Positions 25,001 through 36,600 of a stretch of 64,000 nucleotides of DNA are shown here, one piece after another. The notes beneath the pieces are model-generated. The model was given only the letters and a program-made list of their open reading frames with translations, ran no database searches and was not told the origin of the DNA. The stretch is from Clavelina lepadiformis (taxonomy: Eukaryota > Chordata > Ascidiacea > Aplousobranchia > Clavelinidae). Both the position numbers and the translations under genes were made by a program. The stretch spans positions 11,656,001 to 11,720,000 of the forward strand of contig NC_135240.1 of the NCBI RefSeq assembly GCF_947623445.1, read 5' to 3'. Every line of letters begins with the position of its first letter. Positions within the stretch are counted from its first letter, which is position 1.

Positions 25001-28000
25001 ATACAGTTTCAGCGATTTTTGATCACTTTTGGCTGGACACTTAGCTAAATTTTCGCGTTACTGTAGTTCTTAAAATTCTAAATCTTTCACACACCGCAAC
25101 AGTTACAGTACATCACAGTACGATTATAGACAAAATAAGAACGAACAATCAAGCTTGTGACATAACGGTTGCATGGTTTACTGCAGTTAGTTCGCCGCCC
25201 AGATTGAGGGTGTTCAGTAACAATGACAATAACATACTCACGCTCAAATTATTCGAAATCTCTCAGAAAAAAATGGCTTATAAAGTGGCGACTACTGTGC
25301 TTTGTATCTAAAGTTCTCACCTAATGTCTACTTTTACAACACGCTTAATAACAAACTACTACTACACGTTTCTGTTGAAAAAATAAACATCAAAAACCAC
25401 ACTACACAAAACTCCCACCACCGTTGTTAAATGGTCGTGTTTGTTAAAAGATTGCGACACATTGAAATAGAATAGAAGATATTGCAGACATGTTTAAGTG
25501 GTCAGTTATCACCCATTAACTGGAGTTCAACCGTAATATGTTGATCAAAAATGGTTCAGATTTTCTTTTATTTGGTAAAAGTACTGTTTTAATATCTTCA
25601 GCTGCAACAGGCCCTGAGGAGGCAGTTGTGGACGTAGTTTATATTACATAAAATTTATGCCTACTAACACAGACAAGAAGTTAACATGTCAGAAATAGAA
25701 GTATCGACCATGTTACTAAGGGTAAAATAGACAATATAATCTTTATTCAGTATCATCTTCAATGGTGTACCGACACTTAATCACGCGACACATAATCACG
25801 CGACATTTAATCACCGACACATAATCACTAGGACATTTAATCACGCGACACATAATCACTAGGACATTTAATCACGCGACATATAATCACTAGGACATTT
25901 AATCACGCGATTTCGATACGTAATCACGCGACATTTAATCACGCGACACATAATCACTTGGATGCGACTGCCAAATGCGTTTTGCTCGATTTTGAGACTG
26001 CCGCAGTAAGTGCTTTCCGCACAGCATTTCCTACAGCAAATGTTAGGAGTTGTTATTTTCACCTAACGCAAAGCGTCCTGCGCAAAGTGAATGAAATTGG
26101 TATGAAGTGTGACTACGAGTCTGATGACGAATTAAGAACAGCTGTTCGGTGTTTACCAGCCTTAGCCATGGTCCCTTCCTCTGACGTAGTCGAGTCATTT
26201 CTGATCTTAGCTGATAGCATGCCCGATCACGAGAAGATGCCTGAGCTGCTTTCGTATTTCGAACACACATATATCAGAGGCAGACGACGTCCGGGACGTG
26301 GTGAACATTACGGCTCAGCCATCTTTCCAATCGAAAGTTGGAATCATTACGAAGCCGGGGCAGGTTGCATTGCAAGAACCACAAATGCAGTCGAAGGTTG
26401 GCATTTTGGTCTCCAAGTGCTTTTTCAATGCCACCACCTGACAATGTGGACTTTCATACGGGGAATTGAAAAAGACATTCAAATGCAACGTGCAACGTTT
26501 CTGCAAGGAATTGCTGGTACTCAACCTTCTATTCCAATACGGTACAAGGCACTGAAACTGCGCGTGCAAAACACAGTTGACCGTTATCTGTCAAGCGAGA
26601 TTTTAGTCTATCTTCGTGCAGTTGCTTACATTTCCCATGCATAACATTGCTGTAAATTGTAAATGTAAAAAAATATTGTAAATGTGTGATTAAATGTCGC
26701 GTGATTAAATGTCCTAGTGATTATGTGTCGCGTGATTAAATGTCCTAGTGATTATGTGTCGCGTGATTAAATGTCGCGTGATTAAATGTCCTAGTGATTA
26801 TGTGTCGGTGATTAAGCGTCGCGTGATTAATTGTCGCGTGATTAAGTGTCACCAAACCATCTTCAATGTGTGATGAGAATAGACTTAAGTCAAATTTCAA
26901 AATAGGAGCTACTATGCATTCATAAAATCATGCAAGATATGAAATGCTGTATAGGTACTAGGTAATCATGTTTACCTGTATAATACCACAGTTTGTGTTG
27001 GCCCAGTATATCCAAGCAAATATTCCAAAATACTGCTAGGCCTAGTGTAACCAATTGTAACATCTACTACCCACTTCAGTTTTCCTGATGGGGCATTAAG
27101 ATCAGCAGCTGAAAATGTAATCCATTGAAAAATGTAAAGCTAAAATTGATATATACTCTGCTTGAGATGTCATTTACCATTTGTTTCCCCATTCCAATTG
27201 TTCAGGTTGTAGTCAACATCATGGTAACATACACCGAGTGTGTTTATAATAGTTTGTATTGCACCAATTCTTGGCAATGCGACATGTTGCAATATAGGAA
27301 AGCCATTCTTTTTGGCATATCTGCAATTCACGAGGTAAAGTTGTTCGGAAGACAAAGTTGTATGAAAAGACAGCTTGTGTTTTGTATATGTTAAAGTGAT
27401 AGAGTGTGTAAGGCTGAAATTGAAATCTGAGAAAGACATGTAAGACTTTTTCAGAAATATTTAATGTGAAATGTTTTAGAAATGCTTTTACTGAAAAAAA
27501 TCTCACCTTTGACTTCCACTTCGTCGTTTTCTCAGGAGTCCTCCTTCTGGGAACAAAAGAATCCACTTCCTTTTTCGTTCACAAAAGTTACTGATAATAT
27601 TTTTTTCCAATAAAGCTGGTTGCTCCAGCCTTGATTCTTCAGGGTTGAAATTTAAAATTTTTCCGAATCGGTTTGCATCAGGTGCCTCATATAAAGAAAA
27701 ACATACTTCAGTAACAGCACAAATAAATCTAACTAAAAGTTAGTCACTCAAAGTGAGTCACTGAAAGTGGTGATAAATAGGTGTTTTCAGGAAGTATTGT
27801 GTTTTGCCACTGTATGTTGAAAGTAGTGCAAGCTTTTTAAACTGATTTTGTGATGAAATTTTGGCTTGGATAAAACTGTTCAAAAAATACACGAATGAAT
27901 TATGCAAATTGATATCTATATGGGTGAAACAGTTTAAATTAAGATTAACAGTTATCCCATTTTTTCGGCAAAGTACGATGACACCAGAATGTGTCCCAAA

Positions 28001-31000
28001 GTGGTTTGAAAAATTACCTGCATCAGAAAAAAATCACCATGACCTTTTGAAACCCAACCAAAATTGAAAAACTGGAACACCCAATCCATTATCCAACAGC
28101 TACGTCTGAACTGACAGTTTTTCCCCTAATAATACAGAGACGTTTGCGTTATCTACATTATACAATGTACATGTTTGTTGTTGACATATGGAATATTGTA
28201 CTATAAACATGTTACGATATGTATGCATAACAAATGAAACGGTAAACACAAAAATCTTTCAGATCTTACGTTACTTTTATTTTTTAAGGTTGAATGTTTA
28301 CAGAGTGAGTAAAGATAATTGGCCAAATGGATATTGCTAACTGTGTCCTTTTGATATTAAGCAAAAAACCAACATCAATCTTACTTGTAAAGCTCTCATC
28401 ATTGTGCCAATGTCGTTTGGAGTTTGATGATTGATCATTACTATTGACTCATCATAAGAAAATTTAGATATGTCATCTCCACATTCATACACTGTATAAA
28501 AACGCACAATAAAGCATTATAAACTACCTTTTTTGTTTTGGATTCATACTAAATTTCCATGAGTGAATATGTATTAAAATTCCACGTGTGAGTAACAGAC
28601 ATTGAAAAGGTTTGTGTTATGGTTAAATGTGACATGCATACTGTAATAAGTTGATGATTGTAATATCGGCTCACACAGAGCGTACACACAACACGTTCTC
28701 TACTAGATACGAATGACCTCTTTGGCCAATCCCAATGACAAAACTTAGCTTCACACGAACTTAAAGGGAATAGTACTTAAATTAAATGATAGCATTAAAT
28801 GATTAAAGTTAAACATGGAAATCACATAAAATAACAAGAATTAACTCATAGTTTCCTTAATGAACAATTGCATGATTACAATAACAATTTGACTCAAACA
28901 TTATCACATCTCCCCTTATACAGGGAATAGAAAAGCACAACACAACACACTACACAACTAAAACTATATATCTTCAATGAGTCGACGAGAATGTTTTGGA
29001 GTTCGCCGAGACCGTCGTGGCAACACCACGTTAGTAGGAGGCGGTCCATCCACAAAACTGTGATAATGTTTGAGTCAAATTGTTATTGTAATCATGCAAT
29101 TGTTCATTAAGGAAACTATGAGTTAATTCTTGTTATTTTATGTGATTTCCATGTTTAACTTTAATCATTTAATGCTATCATTTAATTTAAGTACTATTCC
29201 CTTTAAGTTCGTGTGAAGCTAAGTTTTGTCATTGGGATTGGCCAAAGAGGTCATTCGTATCTAGTAGAGAACGTGTTGTGTGTACGCTCTGTGTGAGCCG
29301 ATATTACAATCATCAACTTATTACACATACTAGAGATGTACCGATGCCATTGTTAAACAGCGGAAAACCAAAATATCGGCCACTTATAACTTAGGCATGT
29401 ACCAATGCATCGGTCAATGTTTTATGTTTCTGGAACTGCTTTTCTGCCTTTTATTAGGTCTGTTAACAAACAACGTTTACTTGTATCGAACTAAATTTTT
29501 TAAACTTTAAACGGAAAAAGACTACACATAACATACATTTATTGCATAGGACTACACATCACAGACTGTAGACTAAAGGAGCCTGTCACTCTAAACATGT
29601 GTTATTAACTTATTATCGAAGCACACAGAGTCTTCCTTTGGCGATCGATAAGAAATTTAAAAAAACAGCAACCTGTTAAAAATTAACCAGTAATCGCTAA
29701 TTTTCTGCTGTAGTTGCAGAAATGTACATTTTGAGAGACTATTGCAGCTTTTTAACCCTATTTACACAAGATGCGGCTTCTCCTGCACACAATCACAGCA
29801 AATCGTGGCATACAGTTGCATTGTTTGCTGTAGAAACTTGAAATTTGGTGACTTTTCCTAAAAAATGTTCAGCTATCTGTCCATGTTTGTTTTATAAAGT
29901 TTAATTTTGTAATTTTTGAAATATTGTCATATTTTAATACTTTTGCACTCTCTCCGCATTGAAGCGCATCGTTTTTGTTTACTCATTCACGCACTACTAA
30001 CTCGACTAACTATTCTCTTTTCGCGGTCAGCTGGTTTTCCGCACAGCGGGGGCGCGGCATAACAAGAAAAACTTCTGGAAATGTATCACTTGTAGAAATA
30101 CTTAATTTACACTAAATGTACTTTCTTTAGATTTACAATTATGATGTATACGGGAAGCCAGATGTTTTTTCTACTAATCTGTAAAAATCTGATCAGTTTA
30201 AGACGTACAGTTTTCAAGTAATTAACGATTGAAAATGTGTGTGGAGTGTCGGCCACACCTAGTTAAAATAGTAATGTCGTCAGCCCGGTTTAGATAGGGT
30301 TAAGAGACCGTTTTAGTCTCCAAAAAAACCTTAAGAAAACGCTCTGCACATATGTATAAATATTGGTTTATGACAATAAAAGTGGCAAGTTAGCTGTCAA
30401 GCTTTGGAAAAAATGTAAAAATCGTATATTACATGATGCAGTATGCAAGAAAAATAAAACATCGCATTAAATGTTGCTTTTGTAAAAGGTCACAAAGGGT
30501 CGATACATCTGCATCGGTACATCTCTAATGCATACCAGTTTTAGGCCACTTGCAGCGATGAACTTTTATTCACGATATAATTCAAAATTTGCTGAAAACA
30601 AAAAAACCAATCTGTAAAATATAGTCAACTAATAACAGATATATTTAATTAAGAATGTTTTGACTTGTCAAGACGGCTCATATTTTGAGCATTGTTGAAA
30701 AGTCTGATTGCTATGATGTCAAAAATTTCTGTGGTGATCGCGTGTGAAAGCAAAGTAGATGGAGATAGAGAGATTGTGTTTTGATCATCTGCTCGAATTT
30801 GGCCTTGCACTTTGTATGTGTTAAAATCTTCACTGTTACAGATTTATTATATCTTTAAGTAATCTGTATTATCATCACAAAAGTTTTTAACCATTTGCAC
30901 TTAAAATTTAACTTTTAAAGTGCTACTATATTTTGTCTTTTTTAACATAAAATGCAGTAACACTGAAAAAAACTTCTAAAAAACCTAAACTGAAATTTAA

Positions 31001-32102
31001 AACAATTACAGAATTTTTTTAGAAAAATCACATCAACAATCGTTATAAAATAATGACAGTTCAGAATTACATGATAATACATTCTATTGCTGACCAACTA
31101 ATTTACAGATAGTTGTCATACGAAAAGGTTTACAGTTTCAATAAGTAAATTTACAAGGGTGAAAATTAATGAAACACTTGGAGAAGGTGTAATATTTGCC
31201 ACATGAAATTGATACTGTTTGCTCCCAACAAAATGTGATATGTACTGTATTGCTTTCTTATTTTGAAGTTGGAATTTTGCATTTAACTGGAATTGCCACT
31301 ATATGAACATGCAATCACAACTTAATAGGAAAAAATTAAAACAAAGAATTTTGTATTGTTGTATGGTATTCTACTGAATACTCACAAACGGCGACTGACC
31401 AACTGGACTAACAAACAAGTAATTTCAAAAGTATTGCAGATGAAAAAACACTTCATCATATCATGCAAAGGGCTGTACAGCTTAAATAATGTTTGAAAAA
31501 CTCATGATTGCTGTTTCGTGTAGAAATTGCAATTTATCCTTTACCGTGTTCTATATCAACTTGTCAAAGATTTTAGTAACAAGCAAACTAACCAGTGTGG
31601 CCTGCATAATCCAGCCATGAAGATACAATTTTCAAATAAGCATCAAAAACCTTTCCTTCTAAATCCCAAAAGATATTGCTGTTGATCCAATGGATAGGCT
31701 AAAGGTTGAAAAGGAAATAAATATTATACTTATTTAAATTAACTGTATATGAATTCGGATAAAATGTTTGACCGAACAAGCAACTAATTAATGCCTGTTC
31801 ACATATTTATGCCAAAATCACATGCTTATAAAAACATGATACAAGTTGCTATAGTATTAAAAATAAGAAAAGACTTGTGAACTACTTGGAATTTAATCAA
31901 CGTAAGGCTTTAAATAAAATTTTTTAAACATATACCACAACACACTAGATGATACATATAAAGCTAGCAACCATACCTGAAATAGCAGAAACCAAAACAC
32001 ATATACTGTTGGACAAAAGACATTTTGCAGAAAGCAAACTACTAGTCGTGGCAGGCTTATCAGAAGCAATGTGGTATTAAATATTGCTGTTCTAAACTGC
32101 AT
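22073..32102 (-). CDS. LPGAT1: Lysophosphatidylglycerol acyltransferase 1-like, copy B
   Basis: Tandem paralogue of the gene at 12162-17886. Coding exons: 32102-31977, 31698-31593, 28491-28385, 28125-28018, 27685-27507, 27320-27178, 27108-26976, 22352-22073. Each exon has exactly the same length as in copy A (126, 106, 107, 108, 179, 143, 133, 280 nt; 393 codons). Key residues are kept: NHQTPND in exon 3, HGDFF in exon 4, FPEGG followed by LLRKRR in exon 5, and YAKKNGFPILQHVALPR in exon 6. No stop or frameshift is seen. The N-terminal 42 residues differ most from copy A. Introns have diverged strongly: intron 2 is 3.1 kb (118 bp in A) and intron 7 is 4.6 kb (165 bp in A), both filled by transposons. 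Intron 1 is short here (278 bp against 2.5 kb). It is probably functional despite the insertions. Confidence 0.93.
22754..23441. mobile_element. Foldback MULE-like element nested in Tigger (FB-D)
   Basis: A perfect 9-bp duplication TTATAAAAC flanks it (22745-22753 and 23442-23450). The left arm has two-plus copies of a 45-bp unit starting AATTGACCGCGAACAAACTA. The right arm is the inverse type (GGTTAATTTGATCGCCGGCC units) and ends CGGTCAATTGACGTGATTCC. Outer ends are GGTTCTACG and GGAATCACG. The core (about 23090-23265) is similar to the core of the element at 5704-7084 although the arm repeats are unrelated. It inserted at the last codons of the Tigger transposase. Confidence 0.85.
23442..24918 (-). 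pseudogene. Tigger/pogo transposase, frameshifted
   Basis: Read on the minus strand. From about 24918, MLKK is followed by an A-run frameshift and then a helix-turn-helix region (NQRVAAEQLHISRGCLRNLL). Next come 24761-24261 (CENP-B-type DNA-binding region, then the first catalytic Asp in YNADEIAFYFQALP), 24235-23966 (second Asp in LLVDNCSAH, third in QPCDMGIINTLKAF) and 23978-23442 (acidic C-terminal tail). Breaks occur near 24900 and 24236-24260, the latter beside a T-run. The stop TAA falls within TTATAAAAC, the target duplication of the adjacent foldback element. The DDD triad is visible but the protein is not intact. Confidence 0.85.
25764..26858 (+). mobile_element. MULE with tandem-repeat terminal arms (FB-E)
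   Basis: A perfect 9-bp duplication ATCTTCAAT flanks it (25755-25763 and 26859-26867), the size typical of Mutator-like elements. Outer ends read GGTGTACCGACAC and GGTTTGGTGACAC. The arms (25764-25960 and about 26688-26858) are inverted tandem arrays of 13-16 bp units such as TAATCACGCGACA and TAATCACTAGGACAT. The interior is almost entirely a MULE transposase fragment (25958-26644). It lies in intron 7 of LPGAT1 copy B, a few hundred bases right of the Tigger element. Confidence 0.92.
25958..26644 (+). pseudogene. MULE transposase, C-terminal two thirds only
   Basis: The open frame of 228 codons has no ATG at its 5' end (it opens TTG GAT GCG inside the left arm) and ends with stop TAA at 26642-26644. 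It resembles the FLYWCH-type MULE transposases of animals. The second catalytic Asp lies in VLLDFETA, followed by the C/H element SCYFHLTQSV. Then come a YFEHTYIRGR region, PIESWNHYEA, the hallmark RTTNAVEGWH, and a tail ending YLRAVAYISHA. The N-terminal FLYWCH and first-Asp regions are absent, replaced by the repeat arm. The frame is otherwise free of stops. The element is therefore non-autonomous but young or selected. Confidence 0.85.
28642..29325. mobile_element. Inverted LTR pair (palindromic LTR-retrotransposon remnant)
   Basis: Two 267-bp LTRs lie in opposite orientation: 28642-28908 (minus) and 29059-29325 (plus). Each reads TGTGATAATG...CTTATTACA (TG...CA). By eye they are identical. 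They are separated by 150 bp that runs, on the minus strand, from the 3' end of a pol-type frame (stop at 28964-28966, basic run PRRSRRTPKHSRRL) to a polypurine tract AAGGGGAGA directly abutting the left LTR. The whole is flanked by a 5-bp duplication CATAC (28637-28641, 29326-29330). There is no gag, no primer-binding site and most of pol is missing. Confidence 0.9.
29331..30527. mobile_element. hAT-type DNA element in LPGAT1-B intron 2
   Basis: Perfect terminal repeats TAGAGATGTACCGATGC (29331) and GCATCGGTACATCTCTA (ending 30527). The 8-bp target duplication ATGCATAC is at 30528-30535 on the right and 28634-28641 on the left, where it is now separated from the element by the inverted LTR pair. 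No transposase frame is visible. The interior contains a piggyBac-type MITE at 29756-30299. Confidence 0.88.
29756..30299. mobile_element. piggyBac-type MITE, copy 2 (uninterrupted)
   Basis: TTAA duplications flank it (29752-29755 and 30300-30303). Termini are CCCTATTTACACA and, complement, CCCTATCTAAACC. The 544-bp body has no open frame of note. It is the uninterrupted relative of the sequence at 5426-8642 and is nested in the hAT element. Confidence 0.88.
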
Positions 32103-33616
32103 AGCTTTACAATATATAACAACTCATAGGCCAATAAAACCAGCTTCTACCACTGCAAGAATGGAAAATATGTTAATTACAAACTGCATAATAGAGCAAG
32201 CAAATGATTAATAAATTACCTTATTGCATTTAAAATAAAATACCTTCAAATCACATTTAAAATAAAGCATAAAAATCGTTTTGCCTCTTGTTAATTACAG
32301 GCATTTGCATAGTAAAATACTTGTGTCAATTAGTATACAATGTAGAGTACAAAACATCTCCAAAATTTTATGCAAACCAAGATAGTGATGACATAAATAA
32401 AATAATAATTTGAAAACATAGCAAAGATAGTCAATTAGCGATATGCACAGAATGTATTTAACAAAGAATTTTTGTCCAACACATGTGTTGTCTTCTTTGA
32501 CATTCCTACACTGAAAATAACCACTGACTGCTACTAATAATAATCTGCTTAACCACTTCATATTATTAAAATTCATTTCTCCAATACACAAACTGGCAAC
32601 TATTGATTTAAGATATATTTGATTTAAGATTTATTTGATTGAAGGCCAACTTGTTTTTGGACTTGCTCCTTACCTCAAAAATGGCAATTTAAGCTTTAAC
32701 ACGTTCTTACATGAAGCAAATTTCCTTGGACACTGGTATGATAAGTGCCAAGCACAGAAATTATTAAATTTACACACATACTATCCTTTACGATGACATA
32801 AAAAAGTCAAGTTATTTTATGCCAAGTCTACTACCTGTGTGCTGTACTCTTATCAGAGAACAATGATGCTTATCAGAACAAGCTAAGTTGCAATTTATTG
32901 TAAAAAAGAATGTTGTTTATTTTTAACATGTGCTGCGTTATATCCTGGAAAACTAAGTTTTAAATGCATCCTTTCGTACTAAGTGCCAAATATATTAATG
33001 TTAATGCCACATGTTATTAATGTCGCAATATCTGAATACTTTAGAAGTAAATCAACCATAAAATTACCTTTACTTAAAACTCAAAATAAGAAAGCTAAAT
33101 ATCTCCAAAAATTAATTTTTTTACTGAGTTTTCAAACAAGAATGAAAATTCCACGCTCAATCAAGTAACAAAAATTGGAACGTATACCATATTTCAAATT
33201 AAAACACAAACAACTCTATGAAATGAAGGCATATGATCAAAACATAAAAATATACTTATTATTAAAATATACTTATAAAACATAATTAAAATATACTCAT
33301 TTCTACAAAAGAACAAATACCTACAAAGCGATAATCTACAGAGTTTATGTTTCATCATGAAAAGTTTACTTTTAATTAGGTAAAAAAGAATTGGCACATA
33401 AACGACAAAATGAAGGCACATGGGCAAATCATAACAAACAGACTGAAAATTCTATCCACTTTAAACTTACACCTCATAATCAATCAGTAAGTAAGCTAAA
33501 TAAATCAAACATTTCTCTTAACAACCTGAATTAACAAGTAATAAAACGTATCACAACAAAATTGTGATTCAATTCCACTATTGACATATATTCATATCAC
33601 AAAAATTTCATAAAAG
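32103..33616. other. Intergenic, between LPGAT1-B start and ELOVL end
   Basis: AT-rich. No domain-bearing frame is seen; frames at 32295-32591 and 33194-33427 look like chance. The LPGAT1-B promoter and the ELOVL 3' UTR should both lie here. Confidence 0.45.
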
Positions 33617-36600
33617 TCAGTTCCTTTTTTCTTTTGACTGCTTTCCTTTCAAGTACGATTGGATATAGAAATTCAGGAAAAATAAAATAAGCGAGATCAT
33701 ATATCCACATACTATGCCATTTAACCAATCAGGAAAGTCACACTCAGTCCATAGATTGTGGAAACAGTGAACAAAAATGGCCCCAAATTGAACCTTATAC
33801 AACAGGAAATTTGTAGTATAATATTTTGAATGTCCAAGAATATAGTTAATTCTACAATTATATAGATTATTGCTAAAAGATAGAAAACTTGGATCATGCT
33901 TATTTAATAAACTTTTGATGATAACGATTGTTTTAACTAATTGCAAAACGCCACTTGGACATAATGAATTCTTACCAACTGAAGAACTGTGAGGTACTTC
34001 TTCCACCACAAATATTTTTGAACAGTAGGACCAAAGCAGCTCAGAGCATAGTATGTGTACATTATTATATGAACAAAAGAGTTAAGCATTCCAATAAAGA
34101 AAGCTGTAAAAAACAAAACCCCTAGCTGTAAAACCAATTTCGCTAATTTGTGAAGAACGTGACATATATAAGGTACCATTCCAGGCTGCAGAATATTAAT
34201 ATATTTTGGGCAATTATCAAACATTCGCCTAATTTTTTTGGGCCAAGGTAATTTTGTTGTAAGGAATTCGTTTTCTGAAAGTTCTGAGCTGTAACATTAA
34301 AAAAATAACAATTGTAATTTTTTGCATGATAACGTCGTAATTGTTCTTTAGGCCAATTAAGTTGTCATTAATAATATTACCAGGCAAAATCTTACACCAA
34401 ATTAACTACTCACCGACACTACCATTATTTTTTTAAAGTCACATAGAGAACACTGCAAAAACAGGCAACTTCCCAGAAAACGCAAAAAACAGACATGGAA
34501 TAGCTCACTAGTACAAAGGCCTGTACTGCAAAGTTGATGCATGCCAATCAAGTATCTCCATTACATTGATACTGGTTGTAGGGTTGATCGAAATGTCTAT
34601 CAATATGTTATGTTTTCTACTGTTCTGGCTCTTTTATTTATTTTATTTACTTCAAAATAGTTTGAGTTCTGTCGTTTATTTTAAACAAATGTTTCTAAGC
34701 AATGCAATACAACCATAACAAAAATGGAGGAATTGTTACCTCGGTTTGAAAGATTTTACCACGCTGGACCAACAATTTTATGGCAAAACAGTTTCCTTAC
34801 TTGTTCACAGTGTGATGTAAAGTCCTTTTTAAACCAGAGTAGTTTTAAAGTAATTGTAACAAACTTACGTTTAGTGTTAAAGTTATCTTTCACGCTCTGT
34901 TGTACAGCCTGTGAAGCAGAAAAACCCCGAAGTGCACTTAAATGTATGAATACTTTTATGGCCAACAATGACATAAAAGTATTCTGATCATGTGTTAATG
35001 CTTCATTTAGATAACAAGCAAATTCAGTGTTACAGATTTCCAATACCCAATGGGTGCGTAGTTTAATTGTACAGTTATTGAAAAAAGACATTAACATATG
35101 CATAAACATTTTTTAAGGTCTTATTTTTCTGAACAACAAAGTTTTTTATGTCTGTTGTTACAAGCCTACTGCTTTTCGAAAAAACAATGAAAAGTGTGCT
35201 TTGTTAATTGTTGTTTGTGTGTTTGGGAAGTAGGCTCTCTAGCATTGAAGTGAAAATTTCATTCTGTGTCATGATGTTATCTTAACTGTGTTGTATTACA
35301 TGCATTACTTGAAAGCGATTTCCTAGGAACTGATTTTATGTATCTTACTATCTTACCAAAGGTTTTGTTCGTTGACAAGTATGACTTTACAGGGACCTTG
35401 AAATTTCACTTACCAAGTGAAGAAATTATTGATAACTAAGTAAACAACACAAAAAAAAATTAATAAAATAGCAGCATGTGTCTAAGCTTTTCCAATTTCC
35501 AAAGGTAAAATAGTATAAAAAAGAAGGTAAATACATGTGAAAAGAACAAAAAGTTAGGTTTTGTAATGTTATTAGATGACATAATACTGTACAACACACC
35601 CAATAACCTTGAAAAGTCAATGCCTATACTCCTGGCAGAAAGCGACATTAGGCTAATTAAGTTGTCATTAATAAAGTTACAAGGAAAAATCTTACACAAA
35701 ATTAACTACTCAGTAGTTTATTACTCAGGGCCTTAGTAAGCTGGATGAAAGGTATTAGCCAAAGTTTTAGGGAGCTTTGGTCATTTCCAAAATCATGTAC
35801 ATAACTTTCTGAAACTTGTAGTGTAATTGCTCGATCTGAGATAAAAACGAAGTTATATACAAAATTAACCTTTGTATATGAACATTCTTTGCAGTTGGAC
35901 ATTTTGTGCACTTATTGGAGACTGAATGCTCTTTGTTCAGCTTCATTAAATTGACATAGAAAGTAATATAAAATACAGGTAACAATAAGTGAATCAGTCC
36001 TTTGTTATTATCTATAACCAAGAGCAAATGTTAAAACAACAATCGTATGTGATGTCTGCTTTCTCTCATTGCATTAGGCTGTCTTGAGACTCAATGACTG
36101 TAAGATGTGACACATATTACACATTCAAATTGTAACAATGAGTTTTCTGTGTTAATTGAGGCATTTTGTTGATTTTAATTATTAAAATGTTGTTTATGAT
36201 TTTCAATTCAACATGTATTTAGGAATTTATTTTGGCTTATTTTGTAATTGATCCTAAATCTCAATTTTTTAGGTTTGCCAGCATTCTTTGATTGGCATAG
36301 AAACATGGTTTCTACAGCTCTGGTGTACCATCAACAAAAAACCTTACACTGTCCTCCTGCCACATATTTCACGCCCAGCCACCAGTTAATAAGCATCGTG
36401 CTATGGTGATACACATGAAGAAAGGAAACTTGATTAAACTTCTTCCTCAGGATAAAGAAGACGGTGTCAAGAAGTTCAATATATTTTGAAATAAAATACC
36501 ACCAGCATACTTTTGCCATCTACAAAAAAACATGCAATAATGTTGTTACTATTACAAGTAATAATAATTTGTAATATGGCATATTAAGTAATAATAATAA

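Larger units (their letters stand above)
22580..25297 (-). mobile_element. Tigger/pogo-type DNA transposon in LPGAT1-B intron 7
   Basis: Terminal inverted repeats read CAGTGGTTTCCGCTTTATAA at 22580 and, on the complement at 25297, CAGTAGTCGCCACTTTATAA. The left end is flanked by TA (22578-22579); the right flank is TG, so one copy of the TA duplication has mutated. A decayed transposase lies on the minus strand (separate entry). A foldback element at 22754-23441 is nested between the left repeat and the end of the transposase frame. Confidence 0.9.

Noticed and set aside
25780..25960. CRISPR-like regular repeats (TAATCACGCGACA units)
   Set aside because: Units are contiguous with no spacers, form inverted arms of a transposon with a 9-bp duplication, and the genome is animal.
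34724..34987. Plus-strand frame starting [16 protein letters not shown] in an ELOVL intron
   Set aside because: No domain, no splice partners, and an equally long antisense frame; likely chance.
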